Below are positions 54,973 to 64,000 of a stretch of DNA of 64,000 nt, piece by piece (position 1 is the stretch's first letter; each line of letters begins with the position of its first letter). The notes beneath the pieces were generated by a model. The model saw only the letters and a list, made by a program, of their open reading frames with translations, made no database searches and had not been told where the DNA came from. The DNA is from Leptolyngbyaceae cyanobacterium JSC-12 (GTDB lineage Bacteria > Cyanobacteriota > Cyanobacteriia > Leptolyngbyales > Leptolyngbyaceae): assembly GCA_000309945.1 (NCBI GenBank), contig CM001633.1, forward strand, positions 2,940,199 to 3,004,198, in the 5' to 3' direction. The position numbers and the translations under genes are program-made.

Positions 54973-55947
54973 TTGAGACAAGCCACTCTCCATCAACTGA
55001 AGGTGTTCGAGGCAGTAGCCCGCCATAATAGCTTTACGCGTGCTGCCGAGGAGTTGTTTCTAACACAGCCCACTGTTTCCATGCAAGTGAAGCAGTTGTC
55101 AAAGGCGGTAGGGTTGCCGTTATTTGAGCAGGTTGGTAAACGATTATACTTAACCGACGCGGGAAAAGAACTGTACACCACTTGCCGGGAGATTTTTGAG
55201 CGCCTGTCGCAGTTTGAGATTGCGATCGCGGATATGAAAGGGCTGAAACAGGGATCTTTGCGATTAGCAGTGGTAACTACAGCAAAATATGTGATCCCAC
55301 GTTTGCTGGGACCCTTTTGTCAACGATACCCCGGCATTGATGTGTCGTTGACTGTGACTAATCACGAATATGTGCTCGAAAGTCTAGCAAATAATCGACA
55401 CGATCTCTACATTCTCAGTCAGCCCCCGGATGATCTGGATGTCTCACTTCATCCGTTCCTTGACAATCCCCTGGTCGTCATTGCCTGGCACGATCATCCT
55501 CTTGCCAAAGAGAAAAACATTCCGATCAAACGGCTAGAGGAGGAAACCTTCATTATGCGGGAGCCTGGGTCGGGAACCCGTAAAGCCGTGCAAAAACTGT
55601 TTGACGAACAGGGCGTGTCGCTAAAAGTCAAGCTCGATTTGGGTAGCAATGAGGCAATTAAGCAAGCGATCGCGGGGGGGTTGGGGGTTTCCGTTTTATC
55701 GATCCACACCCTGGCCCTAGAAGGAACCAACAGTCAATTGACGATTTTGGATGTAGAAAACTTCCCAATCCAGCGCTACTGGTATGTGGTGTATCCATCT
55801 GGTAAGCAACTTTCTATCATTGCGCAAACTTTTTTTGAATACTTGCTGAACGAAGGCAAAACAGTTGCTGAACAAACTGCGTTTGAAGGCATTTTTAGTC
55901 AGGCTCATAAACCGGATGGGCAAGCCAACGTTGACAAGAACGAATAA
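54973..55947 (+). CDS. LysR-type regulator of the CcmR/NdhR/CmpR group
   Basis: The 324-residue product has an N-terminal winged HTH: ATLHQLKVFEAVARHNSFTRAAEELFLTQPTVSMQVKQL. An effector-binding domain (about 90-305) follows, with GSLRLAVVTTAKYVIPRLLGPF and REPGSGTRKAVQKLFDEQ. The sequence fits the CcmR/NdhR/CmpR subgroup that controls inducible carbon uptake, with 2-oxoglutarate, RuBP or 2-phosphoglycolate as effectors in studied members. It is divergent from the Fas1-ndhF3-ndhD3-cupA genes, its likely targets. The TTG at 54973, with GGGAG 8 bases upstream, is preferred to a TTG at 54955. Which member of the group it is cannot be told from sequence alone. Confidence 0.85.
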   Translation: MRQATLHQLKVFEAVARHNSFTRAAEELFLTQPTVSMQVKQLSKAVGLPLFEQVGKRLYLTDAGKELYTTCREIFERLSQFEIAIADMKGLKQGSLRLAVVTTAKYVIPRLLGPFCQRYPGIDVSLTVTNHEYVLESLANNRHDLYILSQPPDDLDVSLHPFLDNPLVVIAWHDHPLAKEKNIPIKRLEEETFIMREPGSGTRKAVQKLFDEQGVSLKVKLDLGSNEAIKQAIAGGLGVSVLSIHTLALEGTNSQLTILDVENFPIQRYWYVVYPSGKQLSIIAQTFFEYLLNEGKTVAEQTAFEGIFSQAHKPDGQANVDKNE

Positions 55948-56303
55948 TCCCAAAACTCAGTAAATTGGCTCGCACCTACGGCTTTCTCTGGAAAATGCTG
56001 TATCACTTCATACAATCTTAAAGTTTGACGTTTTCCAGATTACGTTGTTTTCACGAAGCAAAAGTGTAGCGTGATTTGGGCGATTGCGAAGGATCACAAT
56101 CACCCAGTAAGTTTACCTATTCTTAAAACCTATTGATTCAGCAAAGTACGAGGCGCTCCATGAACCCCAAGGTTTATGGGCACGTCAAGTTTGCTTTGGC
56201 ATTATAGCGACTTGGGTTGCAGCGCCGTGTTCTGCTGGATGGGATGGGTTCAGTTCGCCCGGTTTGATTTCCCACTCGTTCACCGCTGCCATGAGGTTTG
56301 TTT
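55948..56303. other. 356-bp spacer between the regulator and the nuclease gene
   Basis: No convincing gene. One 48-codon frame ends inside the nuclease gene and has no ribosome site. The GAGG at 56293-56296 is the ribosome site for the nuclease. Confidence 0.4.
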
Positions 56304-59300
56304 ATGCCCGCAATTAGCCTGAGTAGCCCCTACACCCAAACATTTGATTCACTCCTTGCATCCGGTTCTGGAACCTGGGTAAACGATCCAGCCGCAGATA
56401 GTAGCACTGGCTTAGCTGGATGGTATACCGCCCGGACTGGCACTGGCACCACGATCGCCGCGGACACTGGCTCTAACAATGCTGGTAATTTATACAGTTA
56501 TGGTTTGGCTGGCAGTAGTGATCGGGCGTTGGGTTCGATTGGCTCTGGCAATGCCGCTGCAGGTAACTTTTTTTGGGGTATTCGCCTCATCAACGATACC
56601 AACAATATTATCTCTTCACTTAATATTAGCTATACTGGAGAGCAATGGCGCTACAGCGGAACTGCCGCCGCCCAAACGGTTGATTTTCAATACCAAATTG
56701 GAGCCACCAGCCTTACTTCTGGCACCTGGATTGACTTCAACCCCCTTGATTTTGTCAGCCCAGTGATTTCGGGAACGACTGGCGCATTGAATGGAAACCT
56801 AGCATCTAACCAGACAGCTATTTCCAGTACCTTGAGCGGGATCTCTTTGACACCAGGGCAAGAGATCTGGCTGCGCTGGTCTGATATTGATCATCCTGGC
56901 AGCGATCACGGTTTGGCGATCGATAATTTTTCCGTGTCCACCACCGCTACTCCGCCACCGGGCGCAGGCATCATAGTCACGCAATCGGGTGGCAGCACGG
57001 ATGTGAACGAGCAGGGCGAAACTACTGATACCTACACGATTGCACTCAACACGGTTCCCACAGCAGCCGTCAATATTACAATCACAGCTGATACTCAAAC
57101 GGTAGTGAGTGTGGATGGGGTCAACTTCTCTAGCTCCCGAACCCTGACCCTGACAGATATCACACCTGCAACCGTTACTGTGAGAGCTGTCAACGATACA
57201 GTGCAAGAAAGCTCTCCGCACATTGGCGTTATCACTCACGCGATCGCTAGTGCTGACGCCACTTACGCTGCTCTCACCATTCCCAACATCAACGTCAATG
57301 TTCTGGATAACGACGTAGCACTACAACTCACTAAAATCAGCACCATTCAGGGTACTGGTTCCACCGCTACGGCTGGAACCTTCACTATCGAAGGTATTGT
57401 AATTGGCAACTTCCCTGGCACCACTAACAATGGCTTTTACGTGCAGGAAGAAGATGCCGATGCGGATGGTAACCCGTTGACTTCCGAAGGGATCTTTGTC
57501 AACTCTTCAGTTGCTGTGAATTTTGGCGATCGCGTGCGGATTACTGGAACTGTAGTCGAGAATTCCTCTTCTCCCTCCTTCAACCAGGCAATCATCACAC
57601 CCACCAGTACAGCAGACGTAGCCATCACCGGGACTGGGCTACAAAACCTGGTCACACCCACCAAGATTATGCTGGGAACTGATCCAGGCGAAATTCCTAA
57701 CAACCAACTGGAACGTTACGAAGGAATGCTGGTTACATTTGCCCAGCCCCTCACCGTCATCGAAACCTTCCAACTCGGGCGATTTGGGCAAATTGCCTTA
57801 TCGTCTACCGGCATCCAACGCACCCCCACCGACTTCATTGACCCCAACGACAACCCTGCTTCTGGCACTAACTCTAGCGGCACCAGCAACGTAGTAGCTG
57901 TAACCGCCCAACAAACTGAGAATGCCCAAAACCGCATCTTTTTAGATGATGGCTTCAACAACTCCTTCCGTTTCCCCACGCCCTACATCAATCGCACGCC
58001 CGGACAACCAGAAACCCTGCGAACAGGCACCACCGTTGAAAATCTGACTGGAGTGTTGGGCTTTGGCTTCAATGCTTATCGAGTTCATCGGAACCCTTAT
58101 GATGCTAACGATCTGCTTAACCAACTGTATCCGCTGAACTTTAACTATGCTCCCCGTCCTGAAACCCCTCCTGCTGTGGGTGGGGGGATCAAAGTTGCCA
58201 GCTTTAATGTGCTGAACTACTTCACAACGTTGAGCAATGGCGCGAACAATGCCAGAGGCGCGAACAGTCCAGCAGAGTTTGAGCGGCAGCAAGCCAAGAT
58301 TGTGGCAGCAATTACTCAACTCAACGCCGATGTATTGGGCTTGATTGAACTGGAAAACAACGGTTCAGCCGCCATCAGCAATTTGGTCAATGCTCTGAAT
58401 GCCGTTGCTGGAGCAGGCACCTATGCCTTTATCGCAGATCCTGCTGACTATACCAGCCTCCCAGGTGGAACCGATGCGATTAAGGTGGGCTTTATTTATA
58501 AGCCCAGCGTAGTAACTCCTGTGGGGGCTGCGATTGCCCCTGCCGATCCTGCCTTTAGTAGTGCCAGAGCACCGATCGCCCAAACCTTCCAGGTGAACTC
58601 GACAGGCGCTATCTTTACCCCCATCATCAATCACTTCAAGTCAAAAAGTTCTAGTGCTGGGTTACCCGGTGATGCTGACCAAGGTGATGGACAGGGACTC
58701 TCCAATGCCTCCCGCAAAGCCCAAGCCGAAGCCTTGCTGAACTTCGTCAACAACATCGTGATTCCTCAATCGGGAGATACCGATGTAATGTTGCTGGGCG
58801 ACTTCAATGCCTATAGCGAAGAAGACCCCATCGACATTTTGCGGGCAGGTGGATACACCTTGCTAGAAACAAATCCCAGCTACATTTTTAATGGACAGGT
58901 GGGTTCACTTGACCACGTTTTGGTAAGCCAATCCATGCTTAACCAAGTTGTCCGTGCTCAAACCTGGAATATCAACTCCCTGGAACCCAACGTGTTGGAC
59001 TACAACGACAATGTATTGAATCCAGGTGAAACTAGCAGTAACCCGCCACTGAACGATCCAACCTTGTATCGCCCCGATCCTTTCCGTTCCTCCGATCACG
59101 ACCCAGTGCTGGTAGGACTCAATCTCACTGTTGCGGGTGCAGGGCGAGAAATCAACGGCACCCGTAATGCCGACAATCTGCTGGGTACAGCTGGTGATGA
59201 CATCATTCGTGGGAATGACGGCAATGATACGATTCGGGGCAATGATGGCAACGACACGATCGAAGGCGGACGGGGCGGCGACATTATCTATGGTGGCTTC

Positions 59301-60008
59301 GGTGATGATTTGCTCGCTGCTGATCGCATTGATCGCTTTGATGATTTCGATGGTAGGGTCAGTGAACTGTACGGCGAGGCTGGCAACGACACGCTGCTGG
59401 GCGGTGGCAAAAATGACCTGCTGGATGGCGGTTTTGGCAATGATGTGCTGGATGGCAAAGCTGGTCATGACACTTTGAACGGCGGCGCAGGCAACGACAC
59501 GCTGTTCGGAAGTCTGGGCAATGACACTCTCAACGGTGGTGTTGGCATTGACACGGTTGATTACTCTGATCTGGTATTCAACGGTGTATTTGGCGCGATC
59601 GCTGGATTGGACATCAACCTGGCAGCAGGCATTACAAAACATTCCAGCACTAACAACAGTCTGGGTTCAACCGATGTGCTAATAGGCATCGAAAACATCA
59701 TCGGCACCAGCCGCAATGATCGCTTTATCGGTGATGCGAACGATAACGTGATCAATGGTGGTGGACAGGTTGGGCGCAGCGATCGCCGCACCACGTTCAC
59801 CGATCTCGATGGTGATGTTTACACTGTGATTGCCGACGTAGTGGAATACAGTGGCAATCGGGCAGACTTCCAGATTCTACCGGGCGGCAGTGCTAGCAAC
59901 TTCCGCATCACTGGATCTGGAATTGGCACAGATACGCTGCTCAACATCGAGTTCTTGAAGTTCAACGATGGGTTAATCACAACCAGCAGTCTATTTACAA
60001 CTCCATAA
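56304..60008 (+). CDS. extracellular ExeM/NucH-type endonuclease with RTX repeats
   Basis: The 1234-residue secreted nuclease has a beta-sandwich N-terminal region (about 1-215), a Calx-beta-like domain (about 220-335), and an OB-fold-like region (about 340-600). An endonuclease/exonuclease/phosphatase domain follows (about 625-945) with GIKVASFNVLNYF, LGLIELENNG, VMLLGDFNAY, LDHVLVS and SSDHDPVLVGLNL, the last containing the catalytic DH pair. RTX nonapeptides (GGxGxDxxx type, about 955-1090) bind calcium and mark type I secretion. It has no signal peptide. GAGG lies 7 bases before the ATG at 56304. It is likely used to degrade extracellular DNA for nutrients or matrix remodelling. Confidence 0.88.
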   Translation: MPAISLSSPYTQTFDSLLASGSGTWVNDPAADSSTGLAGWYTARTGTGTTIAADTGSNNAGNLYSYGLAGSSDRALGSIGSGNAAAGNFFWGIRLINDTNNIISSLNISYTGEQWRYSGTAAAQTVDFQYQIGATSLTSGTWIDFNPLDFVSPVISGTTGALNGNLASNQTAISSTLSGISLTPGQEIWLRWSDIDHPGSDHGLAIDNFSVSTTATPPPGAGIIVTQSGGSTDVNEQGETTDTYTIALNTVPTAAVNITITADTQTVVSVDGVNFSSSRTLTLTDITPATVTVRAVNDTVQESSPHIGVITHAIASADATYAALTIPNINVNVLDNDVALQLTKISTIQGTGSTATAGTFTIEGIVIGNFPGTTNNGFYVQEEDADADGNPLTSEGIFVNSSVAVNFGDRVRITGTVVENSSSPSFNQAIITPTSTADVAITGTGLQNLVTPTKIMLGTDPGEIPNNQLERYEGMLVTFAQPLTVIETFQLGRFGQIALSSTGIQRTPTDFIDPNDNPASGTNSSGTSNVVAVTAQQTENAQNRIFLDDGFNNSFRFPTPYINRTPGQPETLRTGTTVENLTGVLGFGFNAYRVHRNPYDANDLLNQLYPLNFNYAPRPETPPAVGGGIKVASFNVLNYFTTLSNGANNARGANSPAEFERQQAKIVAAITQLNADVLGLIELENNGSAAISNLVNALNAVAGAGTYAFIADPADYTSLPGGTDAIKVGFIYKPSVVTPVGAAIAPADPAFSSARAPIAQTFQVNSTGAIFTPIINHFKSKSSSAGLPGDADQGDGQGLSNASRKAQAEALLNFVNNIVIPQSGDTDVMLLGDFNAYSEEDPIDILRAGGYTLLETNPSYIFNGQVGSLDHVLVSQSMLNQVVRAQTWNINSLEPNVLDYNDNVLNPGETSSNPPLNDPTLYRPDPFRSSDHDPVLVGLNLTVAGAGREINGTRNADNLLGTAGDDIIRGNDGNDTIRGNDGNDTIEGGRGGDIIYGGFGDDLLAADRIDRFDDFDGRVSELYGEAGNDTLLGGGKNDLLDGGFGNDVLDGKAGHDTLNGGAGNDTLFGSLGNDTLNGGVGIDTVDYSDLVFNGVFGAIAGLDINLAAGITKHSSTNNSLGSTDVLIGIENIIGTSRNDRFIGDANDNVINGGGQVGRSDRRTTFTDLDGDVYTVIADVVEYSGNRADFQILPGGSASNFRITGSGIGTDTLLNIEFLKFNDGLITTSSLFTTP

Positions 60009-60293
60009 GCCCTCTATCCGCGATCGCAAGTCCATTTCATCAAAGGCAACCCCAATTAATTAACAGATGGAGTGTGCGGCGATCGCGGTTCGCTTCTTCT
60101 GCAATTACCGAAATTTTTACAGATAACCGCAAACCACAATCAACACCAACTTCTACTTGGATGTCACTAACTTGTTAAAGCGACATGATTTTGCCATCCC
60201 AGAGGCTTCGACGATAGGATCTTGTTAACATCGACACATAAAGCGTTACCCTAGAAGACGAATTGAGTCGTGTAATATAGAAGAACAAGGCAC

Positions 60294-60673
60294 GGGGCTG
60301 TAACGGTTTCGACGTTTTGGCGAACGTTACATCATGACGCAGGTCGAGAGTGAGCACCTCTCGTGAATCCAGGCTCAAAAAAATAGATGCAAACAACATC
60401 GTACCTTTTGCTCGTAAGCAAGCACTCGTTGCTGCCTAAATACCTCTAACGGTTCGAGCGTCTGTCATTTGACTCCGTTAAGGATGGCGGACAAACCCCA
60501 ACGGATGCGCTAGACCACCACCTCTGGTTGGTGCCTGGCTAAGACCTTACCAGAGCATCCTATCGTCCGGGATAATGGACGATTCCCGCCGTGAGGATCA
60601 GATCGGCTAAACCTGTGAATGAGTGATGTATTAATACCCAGAGCGGACACGGGTTCGACTCCCGTCAGCTCCA
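60294..60673 (+). ncRNA. ssrA: transfer-messenger RNA (tmRNA)
   Basis: The 5' end GGGGCTGTAACGGTTTCGACG and the 3' end GGGTTCGACTCCCGTCAGCTCCA form the tRNA-like part (acceptor stem plus T-arm). The 3' CCA is not encoded. The coding part begins at GCA (60389) and encodes the tag ANNIVPFARKQALVAA, ending at TAA (60437-60439). It is one-piece, not circularly permuted. TAATAT at 60272-60277 is a possible -10 box. tmRNA rescues stalled ribosomes and marks their products for proteolysis. Confidence 0.97.
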
Positions 60674-60724
60674 TTCGATAATTTCTCAACCTTTACATTA
60701 GAAATTATGACCCCGTAGTTGCTG

Positions 60725-62269
60725 CTATTTAGCGCTGACGAACCGTTCTTTAGCGATCGCCCGTAGCACTTCCAGGTCTTCCCGCCGAGAAATCGATAAT
60801 GGCACGGTGGAGTGGATAGCGTCCAGCAGCAATTCAGTGGTCAGTGGTTGTTTTAGGTAAAGGGCATGATAGAGCGCGGTGATCACGGCTTGTTCAATTT
60901 CAGCACCGCTGTAGCCAGCAGTTGCAGCAACTAGAACAGGGAGATCAAAGGCTTGCAGGAGTTGTTTGCGCTGGGTCAAATGGATTTGCAGAATGACTTC
61001 TCGCTCTTGGGCATCGGGTAAATCGACAAAGAAAATTTCATCAAACCGTCCCTTTCGCAGCAGTTCTGGTGGAATTTTGGAAATATCATTAGCAGTCGCA
61101 ACGACAAACACCTCCTGTGACTTTTCTTGCATCCAAGTGAGAAACGATCCAAACATCCGCCGACTCAATCCGCCATCCGCTTCGCTATCACTTGCACCCA
61201 GGCTTTTCTCAATTTCATCGATCCACAAGACGCAGGGAGCCATTGATTCCGCCAATTTAATGGCTTCCCGGAAGTTCTTTTCCGATTCGCCTACATATTT
61301 GTCGTACAGTTTTCCGGCATCCAGTTTCAGCAGGGGCAATTTCCAGTCATGGGCGATCGCTTTTGCCGCCATCGATTTACCGCAACCCTGAATACCCACA
61401 ATTAAAATACCTTTGGGCGGAGTCAAGCTCAATGCCTGCGCCTGGGAGCTAAAGCCAAGTCGTGCCCGTGATAACCAGTGTTTGAGCCCAGCAAATCCGC
61501 CCAATTCAGGAGTGTTGCCATTGGTAGGCAAGTACTCTAACATGCTTTCTTCCCGAATAATCTGCGCCTTTCGATGCAGAATACGCTCCACATCGTTAAT
61601 CGTGAGTTTGCCATCATCCAGAGCAGCGTAGGCGACCACTTGACGGGCTTGCTTCAGCGTCATGCCGCGCAGGGCAAACACCAGAGATTGCATCTCATGA
61701 GCTTGAATTTGTACTTGAATGCGGTTTTTGGCAGAAAGCGATCGCACCACCTCTGAAACAACCTGTTGCAACTCATCTCGTCCTGGCAATTTCAGATCAA
61801 AATACACCGCATCATGGGCAATTTCCGGCGGTAAGGATATGCTACTACCGCTCACTACCAGAGCAGAACGATTATGAGAAAACTGTTGCGCTACTTCCCG
61901 AAACTGTCTCTGCACCACTGGATCGCTCAAATGTTTAGCAAAATCTTTCAGCCAAAAGACAGCTCGTAACGAGACCTCCTGAATAGTCTCCAACACATCT
62001 ACTGGATCAACCGTGCGTTCCAGGGCAGCAGGCTTCTGAATTCCAGCAGCACTAGCACACTCATCCGTCCAGCGATTCTCATTTCCAGGAGAACGGTACA
62101 GTCCACGTGTGATGCTCCATTCAAACAGAGCAATTTTCATTTGGTGCACCGCTTCTTTGAGCAAGGTTTGAACCCGCTCTTCTTCCACGGTTTCAATCAC
62201 AATTACAGGATGAAATGACAATAGTAGAGTTTGAAAACAATGAATGCGATCTAGAAGTGTCATGGTCAT
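60725..62269 (-). CDS. ycf46: Ycf46-like AAA+ ATPase
   Basis: The 514-residue product has a poorly conserved N-terminal region (1 to about 240) and a single AAA+ domain (about 255-460) with Walker A IQGCGKSMAAKA, Walker B CVLWIDEIEKSLG, sensor region VFVVATANDISKIPPELLRKGRFDEIFF and a lid helix GYSGAEIEQAVITALYHALY. The pattern matches Ycf46, an AAA+ protein encoded in cyanobacteria and red-algal plastids. A Synechocystis member is linked to photosynthesis regulation and inorganic-carbon use. It lies about 50 bp after tmRNA on the opposite strand. Confidence 0.85.
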   Translation of the reverse strand: MTMTLLDRIHCFQTLLLSFHPVIVIETVEEERVQTLLKEAVHQMKIALFEWSITRGLYRSPGNENRWTDECASAAGIQKPAALERTVDPVDVLETIQEVSLRAVFWLKDFAKHLSDPVVQRQFREVAQQFSHNRSALVVSGSSISLPPEIAHDAVYFDLKLPGRDELQQVVSEVVRSLSAKNRIQVQIQAHEMQSLVFALRGMTLKQARQVVAYAALDDGKLTINDVERILHRKAQIIREESMLEYLPTNGNTPELGGFAGLKHWLSRARLGFSSQAQALSLTPPKGILIVGIQGCGKSMAAKAIAHDWKLPLLKLDAGKLYDKYVGESEKNFREAIKLAESMAPCVLWIDEIEKSLGASDSEADGGLSRRMFGSFLTWMQEKSQEVFVVATANDISKIPPELLRKGRFDEIFFVDLPDAQEREVILQIHLTQRKQLLQAFDLPVLVAATAGYSGAEIEQAVITALYHALYLKQPLTTELLLDAIHSTVPLSISRREDLEVLRAIAKERFVSAK

Positions 62270-62897
62270 GGGGGCATGTAGCTAGCCTTAGTATGCCCAT
62301 AGCTTCAAGCAGTTCACGGAAGGTTCCAGACACCTAGAACATTCTTAATCACAAGTCAGTTATTGCCTTGAATTGCATTTATGTCTCAGAGGATGCTTTA
62401 AAGGTCTAATGCGAAGGTATTGGGATGGCTAAAGCTAGCACTATAAGCTGAAAAATCCTGACAGGGACTAATTGGTTTTAATCCTCTCAACATCTCCTCT
62501 GACTTTGGTAAGACCCATTCCATATAATTTTCGGGCTTGATTCCGCCGTAGATCTTAAACTGTTGCTTCATATAGCTACATAGGAGCTTCATAAATTCTG
62601 TCCGGATCGAAAAGTCCAGAAGGTGTAACAGTTGGTGCGTCGAATCATCAGCAATTTTACTGAGATTTGTAAAGCATTGCAGGAGAAGAAACTGACAAGT
62701 TCAGGGAAAGCACTGATAGGAGCTTCACGGTTTCCAGCAGCGTCAGGCTCAAACCAATGTCTTAACCAAATCGATGAAGCGTTGCTGCTGTTCGACAAGC
62801 TGCATCAGGGAGCATCACAACTACAGACCCAGCCTGTTGCCAGTGGGTCTATCAGCGATCGCAAGTTGATGTGTGCCACCTAAGGAGTTCCGAGTTC
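62270..62897. other. spacer with two doubtful small frames
   Basis: A 64-codon minus-strand frame (62398-62592) with MKQQFKIYGGIKPENYMEWVLPKS and an 83-codon + strand frame (62632-62883, TTG start) are present, but neither has a recognisable family or a good ribosome site. They could be gene debris. AAGGAG at 62882-62887 is the ribosome site of the next gene. Confidence 0.4.
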
Positions 62898-64000
62898 ATG
62901 AATCCGCTGCCTTCTGCTCAACTGCTGTTTCCCCAAGATCCGTCTCTCAATCCCTTCAACTCCATCCCGCCATTCCAGACTCCTATCAACGAACTGAATA
63001 CCCCGGTGTTTCGCTCTGCCTCCAGCAGCTATGAGGTGGTGTTTATCGATAGTGCGATCGCTGATACCCAGGCGCTTCTAGTAGGAGTGAGTGCCAGTGC
63101 TGAAGTAGTGCTCCTGGATGCTTCCCGGGATGGTATTGCCCAAATTAGTGACTTTCTGGCACAGCGCAGCAACATTTCCGCCCTGCATATTGTGTCTCAT
63201 GGCAGTGCGGGCAATCTGTTACTGGGAAATGCTGCTCTCAACGTCAACACGCTTGATTATTACGCCACATCGCTGCAAGGCTGGGCAAAATCTTTCACCA
63301 CGGGCGCAGATATTCTTTTGTACGGCTGTGATGTAGCAGCGGGTGATTTAGGCAACCACTTTGTACGATCGCTGGGTTTTCTCACTGGGGCCGACATTGC
63401 TGCGTCTAATAACCTGACGGGGAATGCAGCTCTGGGTGGGGACTGGGAATTAGAGGTAAATACTGGGGAGATCGCCGCAAATCTAATCTTTCGAGCCGAG
63501 GCGATCGCAAACTATCAGGGCACCTTCGCCATTATTGATGCGGCTGATTACAACGCTTTGCGGAATGGGGTGAATCAGTTTCTCAATGCAGCGCAAACTG
63601 CGATGAATACTCTGGTTTGGGCAAGTAATTTACCACTGGTTGGCAATCAACTCGCCAGTACAACCCAACTTTTCCAGGATGTGTTCACCAACGTGCAGGC
63701 TGCCTGGACAGCGCTGGACGCGATCGCCAATGCAGACAGTGACAGCAACGGTATCCCCGACGGCGTTGATAGCATCATCATTCAAACCCAGTTAGCGACT
63801 CAGCTTGCCCCGTGGTTAGCACCAGCGGGCATTACGATTGATGAAACAGCCACCAATTTACGATTCACGCTAAATCTGAGTCGATTGATCAGTTCTACAT
63901 TGGGGTTTGATCTGGGACTGGGCGCGATCGGGCTATCAGTCAACGGCAACGTCAGCACTGGCTTAGATTATCAACTGCCCCTCACCTTTGGCGTGGATCT
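62898..64000 (+). CDS. DUF4347-domain surface protein, N-terminal part (runs off right edge)
   Basis: The ATG at 62898 has AAGGAG 10 bases upstream and opens a frame to the window end (367 codons). Residues about 45-205 are a DUF4347 domain: YEVVFIDSAIADTQALLVGVSASAEVVLLDASRDGIAQISDFLAQRSNISALHIVSHGSAG, then ILLYGCDVAAGDLGNHFVRSLGFLTGADIAASNNLTGNAALGGDWEL. The domain caps many giant cyanobacterial type I-secreted proteins. The rest (to 367) has no repeat yet visible, with a DSDSNGIPDG calcium-type loop near residue 285. Its true size cannot be known here. Confidence 0.85.
   Translation, partial: MNPLPSAQLLFPQDPSLNPFNSIPPFQTPINELNTPVFRSASSSYEVVFIDSAIADTQALLVGVSASAEVVLLDASRDGIAQISDFLAQRSNISALHIVSHGSAGNLLLGNAALNVNTLDYYATSLQGWAKSFTTGADILLYGCDVAAGDLGNHFVRSLGFLTGADIAASNNLTGNAALGGDWELEVNTGEIAANLIFRAEAIANYQGTFAIIDAADYNALRNGVNQFLNAAQTAMNTLVWASNLPLVGNQLASTTQLFQDVFTNVQAAWTALDAIANADSDSNGIPDGVDSIIIQTQLATQLAPWLAPAGITIDETATNLRFTLNLSRLISSTLGFDLGLGAIGLSVNGNVSTGLDYQLPLTFGVD

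Noticed and set aside
58905-59642. 245-codon minus-strand frame opposite the nuclease RTX region
   Set aside because: The sense strand has catalytic DH and RTX repeats; the antisense frame is a low-complexity reflection of GGxGxD repeats.
62398-62592. 64-codon minus-strand frame as a real gene
   Set aside because: The sequence looks somewhat protein-like, but there is no ribosome site, family or conserved neighbour; kept only as a note in the spacer entry.
1-64000. tRNA genes
   Set aside because: The only T-arm-like GGTTCGA context in a full tRNA-like fold is the tmRNA at 60294-60673.

Overview
The window is chromosomal DNA of a cyanobacterium. The octamer GCGATCGC (HIP1) recurs throughout. 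It carries genes restricted to, or typical of, cyanobacteria: RpaB, a CpcT-type phycobiliprotein lyase, the NDH-1MS CO2-uptake set (ndhF3, ndhD3, cupA), a CcbP-type calcium protein and Ycf46. The many huge secreted repeat proteins, the heptameric short tandem repeats and the Uma2-type remnant would suit a filamentous, Leptolyngbya/Oscillatoriales-like organism, but the exact lineage is an inference. No transposase, prophage or cas gene was seen.

Layout. 1-460: N-terminal part of a secreted HtrA/Deg protease (minus strand). 852-1565: largely non-coding, with a CRISPR-like pair of 37-bp repeats, a palindrome and the promoter of a four-gene NAD cluster. 1566-6015: pncB, nadD, nrtR and nadE, tightly packed or overlapping. 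6177-9190: AbrB-type membrane protein, cytochrome b561-like protein, cysteine desulfurase. 9222-11635: divergent rpaB and radA. 11692-16404: small genes, including a nonsense-broken gene, a DUF2141 protein, CcbP, a VOC-like protein, an SH3b protein, an aminotransferase and a 68-residue protein. 16457-18991: an unusual fusion of a cyclic-nucleotide-binding-like domain, a degenerate sigma54-type AAA+ domain and a membrane polyferredoxin. 19169-30050: a secreted protein, glycosyltransferases, a universal stress protein, cpcT-codA, solanesyl diphosphate synthase, a phosphoribosyltransferase and a family-4 uracil-DNA glycosylase. A decayed Uma2 gene lies at about 30145-30364, followed by a radical SAM enzyme and a 1-Cys peroxiredoxin.

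33406-48736 is a secretion and surface-protein region. A parvulin-type PPIase lies directly before a type I ABC exporter with an inactive C39-like domain. Next come a 2741-residue adhesin with 19 tandem extracellular repeats, a 2OG-Fe(II) oxygenase-like gene, and a 793-residue paralogue that keeps the same head but has a different tail. 48835-55947 is a CO2-uptake locus: cupA, ndhD3 and ndhF3 on the minus strand, a Fas1 (CupS-like) gene upstream, and a CcmR/NdhR/CmpR-type LysR regulator divergent from them. Between the Fas1 gene and the regulator lie a 9-bp inverted repeat and a foldback (MITE-like) element. 56304-60008 encodes an RTX-bearing extracellular endonuclease. 60294-60673 is tmRNA, 60725-62269 is a Ycf46-like AAA+ ATPase, and a truncated DUF4347 surface protein runs off the right end.

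How the genes may work together. The NAD block looks like a self-contained salvage module with its own regulator. The exporter, PPIase, repeat proteins, RTX nuclease and DUF4347 protein suggest a signal-peptide-independent (type I) secretion programme for adhesion and nucleic-acid scavenging. The NDH-1MS genes, Fas1 and LysR gene form a low-CO2 acquisition module.
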